Assembly: GCF_947492405.1 (NCBI RefSeq)
Contig: NZ_CANLMP010000004.1
Coordinates: 372,001 to 436,000 of the forward strand
Source of the DNA: an uncultured Aquimarina sp.
GTDB taxonomy: Bacteria > Bacteroidota > Bacteroidia > Flavobacteriales > Flavobacteriaceae
Length of the DNA: 64,000 nucleotides
Direction of reading: 5' to 3'
In this document: piece after piece, positions 9,501-17,124 of the stretch
Position numbering within the stretch: position 1 is the stretch's first letter
Layout: each line of letters starts with the position of its first letter
Translations under genes and position numbers: made by a program
Notes under the pieces: model-generated
Seen by the model: only the letters and a program-made list of their open reading frames with translations
Told to the model about the DNA's origin: nothing
Databases searched by the model: none

Positions 9501-10003
9501 TAGATCTTGATCATGTATTCGTTAGAAATAAGGAGACATCTTCTTCAACTTCGAATGAAATCATGATTGATTTGAAAATCAAAAATGAACCTATTAATAC
9601 ACATTTTATCAACCTACCAAGCAAAGCCACTTATGTAGACTCTGTACTAGGAGTGAATCCAAGTACAGAACCATATTCTGAGGCCATGAGGGAAGAACAA
9701 TTGCGAAGAGCATCTATGGAGACAAAACTTATAGAGGCAAAGGCGGCGATATTACATCGTAATTCGCAACTAAGAATCGTAGATGACAATGAATTTTCTA
9801 TCACCAAAAACGATAACATTGTCCGAATTCAGTTTCTAGAACCACTTTCAGAAGGTAATTGGCTTATCATGTTAGACGATAGAGTATTAGATATAGCGAC
9901 AAGTCAAGTTCAAGAGATTACACTATCAGATTCAGAAGCCAAATATGAATTGATTAGGGTAGTCGATTTAGTTTACCTGAAAGAAATACCTCAACGAATA
10001 TAA
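6581..10003 (+). CDS. Large protein of unknown function, first gene of a two-gene unit
   Basis: 1140 residues, no signal peptide, no membrane segment, no lipobox and no type IX sorting domain visible. Residues about 436-523 look like a charged helical/coiled-coil region. A strongly basic patch lies near 580-606 (RRVKKKKRNGRTWSGRRKYK). LSPGEKREITYKRSF near 745 leads into a Ser/Asn/Gly-rich, low-complexity stretch at about 786-836, followed by helical sequence. The last 110 residues include another helical segment (about 1036-1066) and a beta-rich end. The ending suggests a soluble multidomain protein with a flexible hinge. It is followed after 9 bases by the 307-residue gene on the same strand, so the two are probably co-transcribed. 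I do not recognise a named family or a catalytic motif and assign no function. Confidence 0.85.
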   Translation: MNFYKSNSLYSLQTKQRNEFTKDLQKTIAIHPNGHFVDQLLISKQTEINTNETREAKAKIAKLKNRLVESAETIPFNRYRSLKINWDDIIQSNIYDSNLELRFVKKMFEDSWGQKPDDKKSINKFYYPTINVNEYYIEHNDTQLSFSSLGIPSVKWMAYTRLFKNGDEIYLMIGKDLNFTISNIEVALENVTYIAKVHHSEKLPFKPYDNSNPSLIDQPEIESFNVNSDVGVPIRIGEIPEIGRITIPPRYRNIRIEEIRDIEIPNLDLEFFKFVEKISSFIPEEARISKAGFKTIINEWVSLEDAQYKIAQIIKTYNADNFEYKLYTAKIERNEYREISIGKLKSEGADENNNHWHTISVPKFKFEEVPQKSTVVIDIVSDRHYLLEFEDGSSFIENSITSNSDWEKAWDEDIVNVQLLHKTNDHDDSGISDRYAIGRNEARLILEKYRLLKAEGEVLDDQIKILQKSFESTSNAESITYDRYTDLTLNALSKRLLELKKRSLEIKQLLNELQSDASSLGYKLFLETPTTGVSGDFYQPYKNEHKAPEHIKNLKIKKPEPGNLYKVTLNSLIWTENHQRRVKKKKRNGRTWSGRRKYKWVTVTITEKVERKDSYTSYIPINPGEEIWETHKTQLITRGKHVHVLKKVKGEYVTDNGPSLIDLMDQAIVDDDFRKNLVVFVPVYDYSFSAGNVITHYDVINKPMPGIAPISFPEIHIKEHLEYRKILAGTELGELSSSIALSPGEKREITYKRSFENKLDKRKTVKNFLDISTGNETSFEQKLEDEIRTESNDNSQDSSGFNLTGSASDGSNSGSASYSENSNDSSSLSEFTKEFESTADRAARKYSKSIKEETVQDFSEVISSSNEESVSMSLENINQGVSLNLLFHKLYNAYFAGTFVKDFELQITHPIEIIQDSGITHKVVFNRKEGRELNDYLKDFILTSSFGVTPEEETEIFKLAYQSIVQVIHNDYLVDLDHVFVRNKETSSSTSNEIMIDLKIKNEPINTHFINLPSKATYVDSVLGVNPSTEPYSEAMREEQLRRASMETKLIEAKAAILHRNSQLRIVDDNEFSITKNDNIVRIQFLEPLSEGNWLIMLDDRVLDIATSQVQEITLSDSEAKYELIRVVDLVYLKEIPQRI

Positions 10004-10012
10004 CCTTTCAAT

Positions 10013-10936
10013 ATGCATAAAAGTTTAGATCCCGCAATCCAAAGTCATACAGGAGCAGCAATTTCATCAATACAATCTCCAAATAAAAATCTATTATTAA
10101 AGGAAAGTGATGTATTGATTGATATTAATATTCTGAATGATATTATTAAAGAAGCAATTAATCAAACTACTCAACCAGGCACTGTTGTTGATGCTTTTAA
10201 AGCATACGACTGGCTTAAAAAATACAAAGTAGTATATGAAGAAGTACATGTAAATTTTATCATTATCTCTAGGACTGTTATAAAACATCTCATGGTAAAT
10301 GCAACGGGAGAAATTAAATTAGTTTTTTTGGAGCTTAATAAAAAAATCGAAGTGACTAAGGTTTCTTATTCGGTTCAACATGTACGAAAAGAGATGAAAT
10401 CAGTGCCTAAAGCATTTGGTCTTAGTATAGCTCTTGTGGCATCAAAAGTTCCAAAAAGTTTAATTGAAGGAAAAGTTGCAGATGCTGTTGGAGAAGGCGT
10501 GATGGTAACAGCAAAATTTTTCTTACAAGAATATATTGCCAAGACCATAGCAATTAAGTCTGCAAAAAGAGTTGTTCTACAAGCTTCAGCAAGATTAATT
10601 TTAGCTTCTACAATAAATACTTTAGGGGGAGCTGCAGCTTTAGCTGCTTTTAGTCCAGCCGTAGGCGTTATTGGTGTAATTGCCATAGGAATAGCTGTAG
10701 GTACTGGCATTGAAATGTTTGATAAACATTTTAAATTGACTGAAAAAGTGATTAAGGTTTCCAGAAAGATTGATGATAATTTATCTGATCTATATAAAAT
10801 ATTGGTTGAAGAAGGTGGTTTAAAAATACTTGATGGAAACTGGGAAAATTCTGAAATTATAAAAGGTCTAAAAAGTATCCAAAAAATGAATTATCACGAT
10901 TGGGAAGAAGCTTTTGCTCCTGGAATAACATATTGA
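10013..10936 (+). CDS. Unknown protein with glycine/alanine-rich hydrophobic hairpin
   Basis: 307 residues, no signal peptide. Mostly helical, with one long, very hydrophobic Gly/Ala/Ile/Val stretch at about residues 202-236 (GGAAALAAFSPAVGVIGVIA and on). Two hydrophobic helices broken at SPAVG could insert in a membrane as a hairpin, as in the pore-forming domains of colicins. That is a shape resemblance only. The flanks are amphipathic and Lys-rich. It begins 9 bases after the 1140-residue gene, which suggests that the two products work together. No family recognised; a membrane-acting effector or a membrane anchor for the large protein are both compatible. Confidence 0.8.
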   Translation: MHKSLDPAIQSHTGAAISSIQSPNKNLLLKESDVLIDINILNDIIKEAINQTTQPGTVVDAFKAYDWLKKYKVVYEEVHVNFIIISRTVIKHLMVNATGEIKLVFLELNKKIEVTKVSYSVQHVRKEMKSVPKAFGLSIALVASKVPKSLIEGKVADAVGEGVMVTAKFFLQEYIAKTIAIKSAKRVVLQASARLILASTINTLGGAAALAAFSPAVGVIGVIAIGIAVGTGIEMFDKHFKLTEKVIKVSRKIDDNLSDLYKILVEEGGLKILDGNWENSEIIKGLKSIQKMNYHDWEEAFAPGITY

Positions 10937-11275
10937 TAAAAAAAGTTTCTTTCAGTTTTCTGTAGTGACCACCTAGAGAAGTAACAAATATCGGTACTAC
11001 TAAATAATATAATTTTATTTACAAACAAAACAGGTAAGCTTCTAAAATCTAATTCAATTTAGACGAAAAAAAGATTCTCAGAGCTAAAAACTCAAATTTG
11101 CGGTACGTAAATGCGGTACGTAAACGTTAAAAAATGATAATTTTTCAAAAAGAAAAAACGTCTATAAATAAAAATTAAACCTTGAAAATCAATAGATTAT
11201 ACATTGTAGCGAGGACAGGACTCGAACCTGTGTCCGCCTCAGGCGGATATGAGCCCTCTTCAAAAAACAATTCAA

Positions 11276-11306
11276 AGAAAAAAGCTTCACATTCCTGTGA
11301 AGCTTT
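11276..11306 (-). terminator. Terminator-like hairpin in partial tRNA repeat
   Basis: Minus strand: AAAGCTTCACA, loop GGAA, TGTGAAGCTTT followed by T residues. A perfect stem, and the counterpart of the hairpin directly after tRNA-fMet. Confidence 0.6.
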
Positions 11307-11383
11307 CGTTTTAGTAGCAAGGACAGGACTCGAACCTGTGTCCGCCTCAGGCGGATATGAGCCCTCTTCAAAAATAAATTCAA

Positions 11384-11415
11384 AGAAAAAAAGCCTCACA
11401 TTTCTGTGAAGCTTT
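11384..11415 (-). terminator. Terminator of tRNA-fMet
   Basis: Minus strand: AAGCTTCACA, loop GAAA, TGTGAGGCTT, then a run of T. It begins about 10 bases past the tRNA 3' end and has one mismatch in the stem. Confidence 0.7.
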
Positions 11416-11423
11416 CGTTTTAG

Positions 11424-11496
11424 TAGCGAGGACAGGACTCGAACCTGTGACCTTCGGGTTATGAGCCCGACGAGCTGCCTACTGCTCTACCTCGCG
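11424..11496 (-). tRNA. tRNA-fMet (CAT), initiator
   Basis: 73 bases without encoded CCA. It folds completely: acceptor CGCGAGG with CCTCGCT, D stem GAGC/GCTC, anticodon stem TCGGG/CCCGA around CTCATAA, and T stem ACAGG/CCTGT around TTCGAGT. The unpaired first acceptor position (C1 against T72) and the three G-C pairs at the base of the anticodon loop are hallmarks of initiator tRNA and separate it from elongator tRNA-Met. Its 3' end faces the accessory region on the left. Confidence 0.95.
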
Positions 11497-11527
11497 ATAT
11501 ATAATTAGTAATTTACTTGTCTCTTAA

Positions 11528-11548
11528 ACTTCGAGTTATGAGCTCGAC
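11528..11548 (-). repeat. Degenerate copy of tRNA-fMet anticodon arm
   Basis: 18 of 21 bases match the tRNA anticodon arm at 11451-11471, including CTCATAA. The two stem changes are compensatory (CGAG with CTCG instead of CGGG with CCCG), so the arm could still pair. It lies between the likely promoter and the 5' end of the real tRNA and would be in the precursor transcript. Confidence 0.6.
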
Positions 11549-11575
11549 AAATCACTTATTATCCCTTGCGGACGG

Positions 11576-11605
11576 CAAATATACAACCTTTTTTAGCTTT
11601 ACAAA
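11576..11605 (-). promoter_or_regulatory. Promoter of tRNA-fMet
   Basis: Minus strand: TTTG (11605-11602), 18 bases, TATATTTG (11583-11576), the Bacteroidota housekeeping form. It predicts a leader of about 70 bases before the tRNA. Confidence 0.6.
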
Positions 11606-11885
11606 GCATATTTAACAAAAACTAACATTTTTTTTAAAGCTACCTTTCTTACACTCTGATTTTAAATCATATACTAAAATAAAAATAATGGTATTTGCTA
11701 AAATCAATATCTTTTTTATCAAATTATCTAAAATTCTAGCTAAAATTGAGATATACTTAAAACTACTCCTCTCTTTATGATTTTATTAGCTGAAATCTAT
11801 CGTAACTCGTAAATTTACCTCCTTTTTAACATTTTAATAAGAAGATGCGAAATGCATCATCCGTATAGTAGTAAAGATCGCAAAA
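11606..11885. other. AT-rich intergenic region before leuC
   Basis: No gene, clear hairpin or exact TAnnTTTG box on the plus strand. The leuC promoter must lie here, but I cannot place it. No leader peptide rich in Leu or Ile codons was recognised. Confidence 0.4.
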
Positions 11886-13295
11886 ATGAGTAAGACATTA
11901 TTTGACAAAGTGTGGGATTCACACGTAGTACGAAACATAGAAAATGGACCTGATGTGTTTTTTATTGATCGCCATTTCATCCACGAAGTAACTAGTCCAG
12001 TGGCCTTCTTGGGCATAAAAAGCAGAGGTAATACTGTATTATATCCTGACCGTACTTTTGCAACAGCAGATCATAATACACCAACTATAAATCAACACTT
12101 ACCTGTAGAAGACCCACTTTCCGCCAATCAACTAAAAGCACTTGAAGAAAATGCTGCAGAATGGGGTATTTCGCATTGGGGATTAGGACATCAGAAAAAT
12201 GGTATTGTACATGTGGTTGGACCAGAAAATGGCATTACACTTCCAGGGGCAACTATTGTTTGTGGAGATTCTCATACTTCTACACATGGTGCTTTTGGTG
12301 CTATCGCTTTTGGCATAGGAACATCAGAAGTAGAAATGGTATTATCTACACAATGTATTATGCAACCTAAGCCAAAGAAAATGAGGATCAATGTTAATGG
12401 CGAACTTGGTTTTGGAGTGACACCAAAAGACGTTGCATTATATATTATTTCTCAGTTATCGACTTCTGGTGCTACAGGATATTTTGTTGAGTACGCTGGA
12501 GATGTGTTCAGCAACATGACTATGGAAGGTCGTATGACCGTTTGTAACCTTAGTATAGAAATGGGGGCAAGAGGTGGAATGATCGCACCGGACGAAAAAA
12601 CTTTTGAATATATTAAAGGAAGACCATTAACTCCAAAAGGAGAAGCATGGGATACCGCAATGGAATATTGGCAAACCTTAAAGACAGATGAAGATGCTGT
12701 TTTTGATAAAGAACTTACGTTTAATGGAGCTGATATCGAACCTATGATTACCTATGGTACCAATCCAGGAATGGGAATTGGTATTACGAATCATATCCCG
12801 GATGCATCAAATGTAGAAGGCGGTGTCGCTACCTACAAAAAATCCTTAGGATATATGGATTTTAATGAAGGAGATGCTATGATCGGTAAACCTGTAGACT
12901 ACGTATTCCTAGGAAGTTGTACGAATGGTAGGATTGAAGATTTTAGAGCCTTTGCATCTATTATAAAAGGAAAAAAGAAAGCGGAAAACATAACCGCTTG
13001 GTTAGTTCCAGGATCTCATGAAGTAGAAGAATTAATCAAAGAAGAAGGAATCTTAGATATTATTACTCAAGCAGGCTTTACGCTTAGAGAACCGGGTTGT
13101 TCTGCCTGTCTAGCCATGAACGCTGATAAAATTCCTGCTGGAAAGCTAGCGGTAAGTACGTCTAACAGAAATTTTGAAGGAAGACAAGGACCTGGATCCA
13201 GAACTTTACTAGCCAGTCCTCTTGTTGCAGCTGCAACAGCAGTTACCGGTGTAGTAACTGATCCTAGAACACTTTTAGAAGAAGTAATAAACTAA
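11886..13295 (+). CDS. leuC: 3-isopropylmalate dehydratase large subunit
   Basis: 469 residues, normal length for LeuC of the aconitase family. The three cysteines that bind the [4Fe-4S] cluster are visible in GSCTNGR (about residue 344) and GCSAC (about residues 404-407), and GDSHTSTHGAFG is intact. With LeuD it isomerises 2-isopropylmalate to 3-isopropylmalate; the same enzyme can convert citramalate to 3-methylmalate. First gene of a four-gene plus-strand operon; leuD follows after 148 bases. Confidence 0.97.
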   Translation: MSKTLFDKVWDSHVVRNIENGPDVFFIDRHFIHEVTSPVAFLGIKSRGNTVLYPDRTFATADHNTPTINQHLPVEDPLSANQLKALEENAAEWGISHWGLGHQKNGIVHVVGPENGITLPGATIVCGDSHTSTHGAFGAIAFGIGTSEVEMVLSTQCIMQPKPKKMRINVNGELGFGVTPKDVALYIISQLSTSGATGYFVEYAGDVFSNMTMEGRMTVCNLSIEMGARGGMIAPDEKTFEYIKGRPLTPKGEAWDTAMEYWQTLKTDEDAVFDKELTFNGADIEPMITYGTNPGMGIGITNHIPDASNVEGGVATYKKSLGYMDFNEGDAMIGKPVDYVFLGSCTNGRIEDFRAFASIIKGKKKAENITAWLVPGSHEVEELIKEEGILDIITQAGFTLREPGCSACLAMNADKIPAGKLAVSTSNRNFEGRQGPGSRTLLASPLVAAATAVTGVVTDPRTLLEEVIN

Positions 13296-13443
13296 ATCAG
13301 AATTAATTACACATTCCTATAACCTTTTCTCCTTTTGGGAGAAATAAGAATGAGGGATTTAAAAGAAGAAGCATTAGCATAACATTAATTTAGAATTGGA
13401 ATACTGAAATCGTAATTCTCAATTCATAATTCGTAATTAAAAA

Positions 13444-14040
13444 ATGGCATACGATAAATTCAATATAGTAACCTCTACAGCAGTACCATTACCAATAGAG
13501 AATGTAGACACTGATCAGATTATTCCTGCACGTTTTCTTAAAGCAACAGAACGTAAAGGTTTTGGAGACAACCTTTTTAGAGACTGGAGATATCATAATG
13601 ATAACACCCAAAAAGAAGACTTTATATTAAACAATCCAACCTATAGTGGAAAAATTCTTGTAGGTGGTAAAAATTTTGGGTCCGGATCTTCTCGTGAACA
13701 CGCTGCCTGGGCAGTATATGATTATGGGTTCAGATGTGTAGTTTCTAGTTTTTTTGCAGACATTTTCAAAGGTAATTGCCTTAATATTGGTGTTTTACCC
13801 GTTCAGGTAAGTCCAGAATTTTTAGAAAAAATATTCGAAGCTATTGACACAAATCCTGATACAGAAATCGAAGTAAACTTACCACAGCAAACGATTACGA
13901 TCAAAACTTCTGGTGAGTCGGAATCCTTTGACATTAATAGTTATAAAAAAGAGAACATGCTGAACGGATATGATGATATCGATTATCTGACTAAAATAAA
14001 ATCAGAAATTCAGAAATTCGCAACTACGCGTCCTTTTTAA
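13444..14040 (+). CDS. leuD: 3-isopropylmalate dehydratase small subunit
   Basis: 198 residues, typical size. The swivelling-domain signature GGKNFGSGSSREHA and the N-terminal ENVDTDQIIPARFLK are present. It partners LeuC. The preceding gap contains a small hairpin around 13327-13346 (TTTCTCC/GGGAGAAA) and an AATTCGTAATT-rich stretch, so the genes are not tightly coupled. Confidence 0.97.
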   Translation: MAYDKFNIVTSTAVPLPIENVDTDQIIPARFLKATERKGFGDNLFRDWRYHNDNTQKEDFILNNPTYSGKILVGGKNFGSGSSREHAAWAVYDYGFRCVVSSFFADIFKGNCLNIGVLPVQVSPEFLEKIFEAIDTNPDTEIEVNLPQQTITIKTSGESESFDINSYKKENMLNGYDDIDYLTKIKSEIQKFATTRPF

Positions 14041-14108
14041 AGATAATTTGGGTATTTCTGATAAGGTGAAACTATCTGCATTACAGTAAAGGCAAGTCCG
14101 TTATATCG

Positions 14109-14132
14109 AGCCCTGAGCGAAGTCGAAGGGCT
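14109..14132. repeat. Dispersed-type intergenic inverted repeat
   Basis: AGCCCT, GAGCGAAGTCGA, AGGGCT lies between leuD and the synthase gene. The core resembles sequences often found between genes in Flavobacteriaceae (general knowledge, not checked). It could form a weak hairpin within the operon transcript. Confidence 0.5.
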
Positions 14133-14150
14133 AACGCAAAAACAAATCAC

Positions 14151-15674
14151 ATGAGCATACGATCAATGGAAATCATGGACACTACGCTCCGAGATGGTGA
14201 ACAAACCTCTGGGATATCGTTTTCTGCTTCAGAAAAACTAACAATCGCACGTCTTCTTATTGAAGAATTGAGTGTAGATCGTATCGAAGTTGCATCTGCT
14301 CGCGTTTCCGAAGGTGAGTTTGAAGCGGTTAAAAACATTATTGATTGGGCTAACGAAAATGGATATATTGATCAAGTAGAAATACTAACTTTTGTGGATA
14401 ATGGTAAATCCATACAATGGATGAAAGATACTGGAGCGAAAGTTCAGAATCTTCTTACTAAAGGATCTCTAAATCATCTCACATATCAGTTAAAAAAAAC
14501 TCCCGAACAGCATTTTGAGGATATAGCTTTAGCTTTTCAGCAAGCAGCGCAAGAAGATATCATCACCAATGTGTATTTAGAGGATTGGAGCAACGGTATG
14601 CGCAACTCTCCTGAGTATGTATACCAATTCCTTGATTTTTTGACGACACAACCAGTAAAAAGAGTATTGTTACCTGATACCTTAGGAGTTCTTATTCCTT
14701 CTGAGACATATACATACATATCCGCTTTACGAAAGAAATATCCTGAACTACATTTTGACTTTCACGCACATAATGATTATGATCTTGGAGTTGCCAATGC
14801 TATCGAAGGAGTAAAAGCTGGAGTTAACGGCTTACACCTTACTATGAATGGCATGGGAGAACGTGCAGGAAATGCTCCTCTAGCGAGTGTAGTAGCAGTA
14901 ATTAACGACTATCTTCCAGAAGTCGCTATCAATGTAAAAGAATCTGCCCTGTATAAAGTTAGTAAACTAGTAGAAACATTTTCCGGATTTAAAATCCCTG
15001 CCAATAAACCGGTAGTAGGAGATAATGTGTTTACGCAAACAGCAGGAATCCATGCTGATGGAGATAATAAACACAATCTATATTTTAATGATTTGATGCC
15101 GGAGCGTTTTGGACGAAAACGTAAATATGCATTAGGAAAAACTTCGGGGAAAGCTAATATTGAAAAAAACCTTCAGGAATTAGGTCTAAAATTGAGTCCA
15201 GAAGATATCAAAAAAGTCACTCAGAAAATTATTAAACTAGGGGATAAAAAGGAAGTCGTAACTCAAGAAGATTTACCATATATCATTTCGGATGTATTGG
15301 ACAGTAAATTGTATCAAGACAAAGTGAAAATCAAATCTTATGTCCTAAATCATGCAAAAGGCCTAAAACCTTCTGCAACGCTTGCTATCAAAATGGATGA
15401 TGAAGTGATCGAGCAACATGCACAAGGTGATGGACAATATGATGCGTTTATAAATGCATTAGAGAAAGTATATAAACAAAAAAACAAGACACTGCCAAAA
15501 CTTATTGATTATGCCGTTCGGATTCCTCCAGGAAGTAATTCTGACGCGCTATGCGAAACCGTTATCACCTGGAAAACTGAGGCAAAAGAATTTGTTACCA
15601 GAGGACTAGATTCCGATCAAACTGTTTCTGCTATCAAAGCAACAGAAAAAATGCTGAATATTATTGAATTATAA
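14151..15674 (+). CDS. (R)-citramalate synthase-like / 2-isopropylmalate synthase family enzyme
   Basis: 507 residues: DRE-TIM barrel (DTTLRDGEQ, HAHNDYDLG, NGMGERAGNAPL, FTQTAGIHADGD) followed by a LeuA-type dimer/regulatory domain. It closely resembles, from memory, citramalate synthase of Leptospira interrogans (LiCMS). With an offset of two, the residues that line the LiCMS pyruvate pocket are kept: Arg14, Asp15, Leu79, Phe81, Leu102, Tyr142 and Glu144. That favours condensation of acetyl-CoA with pyruvate to citramalate, which LeuCD and LeuB could convert to 2-oxobutyrate for isoleucine. Members in this family are commonly annotated as LeuA, and no other LeuA lies in the window, so 2-isopropylmalate synthase activity remains possible. 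Feedback inhibition through the C-terminal domain is expected. Confidence 0.8.
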   Translation: MSIRSMEIMDTTLRDGEQTSGISFSASEKLTIARLLIEELSVDRIEVASARVSEGEFEAVKNIIDWANENGYIDQVEILTFVDNGKSIQWMKDTGAKVQNLLTKGSLNHLTYQLKKTPEQHFEDIALAFQQAAQEDIITNVYLEDWSNGMRNSPEYVYQFLDFLTTQPVKRVLLPDTLGVLIPSETYTYISALRKKYPELHFDFHAHNDYDLGVANAIEGVKAGVNGLHLTMNGMGERAGNAPLASVVAVINDYLPEVAINVKESALYKVSKLVETFSGFKIPANKPVVGDNVFTQTAGIHADGDNKHNLYFNDLMPERFGRKRKYALGKTSGKANIEKNLQELGLKLSPEDIKKVTQKIIKLGDKKEVVTQEDLPYIISDVLDSKLYQDKVKIKSYVLNHAKGLKPSATLAIKMDDEVIEQHAQGDGQYDAFINALEKVYKQKNKTLPKLIDYAVRIPPGSNSDALCETVITWKTEAKEFVTRGLDSDQTVSAIKATEKMLNIIEL

Positions 15675-15691
15675 TTTTAGCATATATCTCG

Positions 15692-15766
15692 GTTACATTG
15701 AGCGGAGTAGAAATGTATCGATTTTTGAATATAACATCTCTCGACTCCGCTCGAGATGACAGTAAC
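15692..15766. repeat. Long imperfect inverted repeat between synthase and leuB
   Basis: Arms built on GTTAC...AGCGGAGT and ACTCCGCT...GTAAC, with a 20-30 base centre. TCGACTCCGCTCGAGATGACA-type sequence is a dispersed intergenic repeat in Flavobacteriaceae by general knowledge. It would form a long hairpin in the leu transcript. There is no coding content. Confidence 0.6.
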
Positions 15767-15799
15767 TTAATAAAATAGAATTTAGAATAAAAGAAAAGA

Positions 15800-16858
15800 A
15801 TGGAATTAAACATAGCACTACTAGCCGGAGATGGCATTGGACCAGAAGTTATAGATCAAGCAGTAAAAGTTTGCGATGCTGTTGCAAAAAAATATGAGCA
15901 TAAAATTAATTGGACATCAGCATTAACAGGGGCTGCCGCTATCGATGCGGTAGGAGAGCCTTATCCCGATGAAACTCACGAGATTTGTGCAAATGCAGAC
16001 GCCGTATTATTTGGAGCAATCGGTCATCCTAGGTTTGACAATGATCCTTCGGCAAAAGTTCGTCCGGAACAGGGATTACTAAAAATGCGTCAGAAATTAG
16101 GATTATTTGCCAATGTAAGACCCACTTTTACTTTTCCTTCATTAATTGACAAATCTCCTCTTAAACAAGAACGAATTGAAGGAACCGATTTAGTATTTCT
16201 TCGTGAATTAACCAGTGGCATCTATTTCGGAAAAAGAGGAAGAGAAGACAATGGAGATACTGCCTATGATACTTGTACGTATACTAGAGAAGAAGTAAAG
16301 CGTTTGGCCAAAAAAGGATTTGAGATGGCGATGACACGTAGCAAAAAGTTATGCTGTGTAGATAAAGCCAATGTTCTGGAATCTTCTCGTTTATGGAGAG
16401 AAACGGTACAAGCTATGGAAAAAGACTATCCTGAAGTGGAGGTAAGTTATGAGTTTGTAGATGCCGTAGCCATGCGACTGGTGCAATGGCCTAATTCGTA
16501 TGATGTATTAATCACAGAGAATCTATTCGGAGATATTCTTACCGATGAAGCTTCTGTGATATCAGGATCTATGGGATTAATGCCTTCTGCTTCTTTGGGA
16601 GAAAAAACAGCGTTGTTTGAACCTATCCATGGATCATACCCGCAAGCCGCTGGAAAAGATATCGCTAATCCACTAGCAACGGTATTATCCGCAGCAATGA
16701 TGTTCGAAACTGCTTTTGGACTTAATGAAGAAGCACAAACTATCAGAAATGTTGTAGATAAATCACTAAACGAAGGTGTTGTTACTGAAGATTTAGCTGG
16801 AGATCAAAAAGCCTACAAAACCAGTGAAGTAGGCGATTGGTTGGTAGATAATATATAA
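15800..16858 (+). CDS. leuB: 3-isopropylmalate dehydrogenase
   Basis: 352 residues. Isocitrate/isopropylmalate dehydrogenase family: GDGIGPEV at the N-terminus, RELTSGIYFGKRG, CVDKANVL, ENLFGDILTDEAS (metal-binding aspartates) and PIHGSYPQAAGK. It oxidatively decarboxylates 3-isopropylmalate with NAD+, and can act on the methylmalate made from citramalate. Last gene of the operon; a strong terminator follows within 10 bases. Confidence 0.96.
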   Translation: MELNIALLAGDGIGPEVIDQAVKVCDAVAKKYEHKINWTSALTGAAAIDAVGEPYPDETHEICANADAVLFGAIGHPRFDNDPSAKVRPEQGLLKMRQKLGLFANVRPTFTFPSLIDKSPLKQERIEGTDLVFLRELTSGIYFGKRGREDNGDTAYDTCTYTREEVKRLAKKGFEMAMTRSKKLCCVDKANVLESSRLWRETVQAMEKDYPEVEVSYEFVDAVAMRLVQWPNSYDVLITENLFGDILTDEASVISGSMGLMPSASLGEKTALFEPIHGSYPQAAGKDIANPLATVLSAAMMFETAFGLNEEAQTIRNVVDKSLNEGVVTEDLAGDQKAYKTSEVGDWLVDNI

Positions 16859-16864
16859 AACACC

Positions 16865-16897
16865 AAACCTCACAGGTCTCAAAGACCTGTGAGGTTT
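16865..16897. terminator. Bidirectional terminator after leuB
   Basis: AAACCTCACAGGTCT, CAA, AGACCTGTGAGGTTT: a perfect 15-base stem with T/A ends, between the convergent leuB and CPXCG genes. Confidence 0.85.
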
Positions 16898-16910
16898 AAT
16901 GCAACAGTAA

Positions 16911-17093
16911 TTACTGTTCAATACTTAAGGCTTCAAAAGATACTAATTCTTGATCTTCGAATCTTGATTGCACCATAATCGGATTACAACAAACTTCGCA
17001 ATCCTCTACATATTCTTGATTAGAAACTGAAACATCTAATAGCATGGATATCTCCTCCCAACAATAAGGGCATTGAAAAAAATGTTCGAACAT
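16911..17093 (-). CDS. CPXCG-motif cysteine-rich small protein
   Basis: 60 residues with CPYCWEE near the N-terminus and CEVCC in the middle, which gives two CxxC knuckles able to bind one zinc. It matches the CPXCG cysteine-rich family (about 60 residues). Function unknown; it is convergent with leuB and has its own transcription unit. Confidence 0.8.
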   Translation of the reverse strand: MFEHFFQCPYCWEEISMLLDVSVSNQEYVEDCEVCCNPIMVQSRFEDQELVSFEALSIEQ

Positions 17094-17124
17094 TATATTA
17101 ATAGTTATGAATTCATTCTAAATA

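Larger units (their letters stand above)
11206..11422 (-). repeat. Two tandem copies of tRNA-fMet 3' part plus terminator
   Basis: Two units of about 108 bases (11206-11313 and 11314-11422), roughly 90% alike. Read on the minus strand each holds GGGCTCATA, a perfect hairpin CCGCCTGAGGCGG in place of the variable region, then an intact T arm and 3' acceptor strand identical or nearly identical to the tRNA-fMet at 11424-11496. The right-hand unit has one acceptor change. Each has a terminator-like hairpin. The acceptor 5' strand and D arm are missing, so neither copy can fold as a tRNA. They lie directly at the 3' side of the real gene. Confidence 0.85.

Noticed and set aside
11175..11409. Overlapping open frames of 64-75 codons on both strands
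   Set aside because: They are translations of the tRNA-fMet repeat (for example ARTGLEPVSASGG repeated twice), not proteins.
11206..11422. Tandem repeats as a CRISPR array
   Set aside because: Units are tRNA-derived, about 108 bases, with no unique spacers and no cas genes.
15692..15766. Ends of an insertion sequence
   Set aside because: No transposase, no target duplication; it is an intergenic repeat type.
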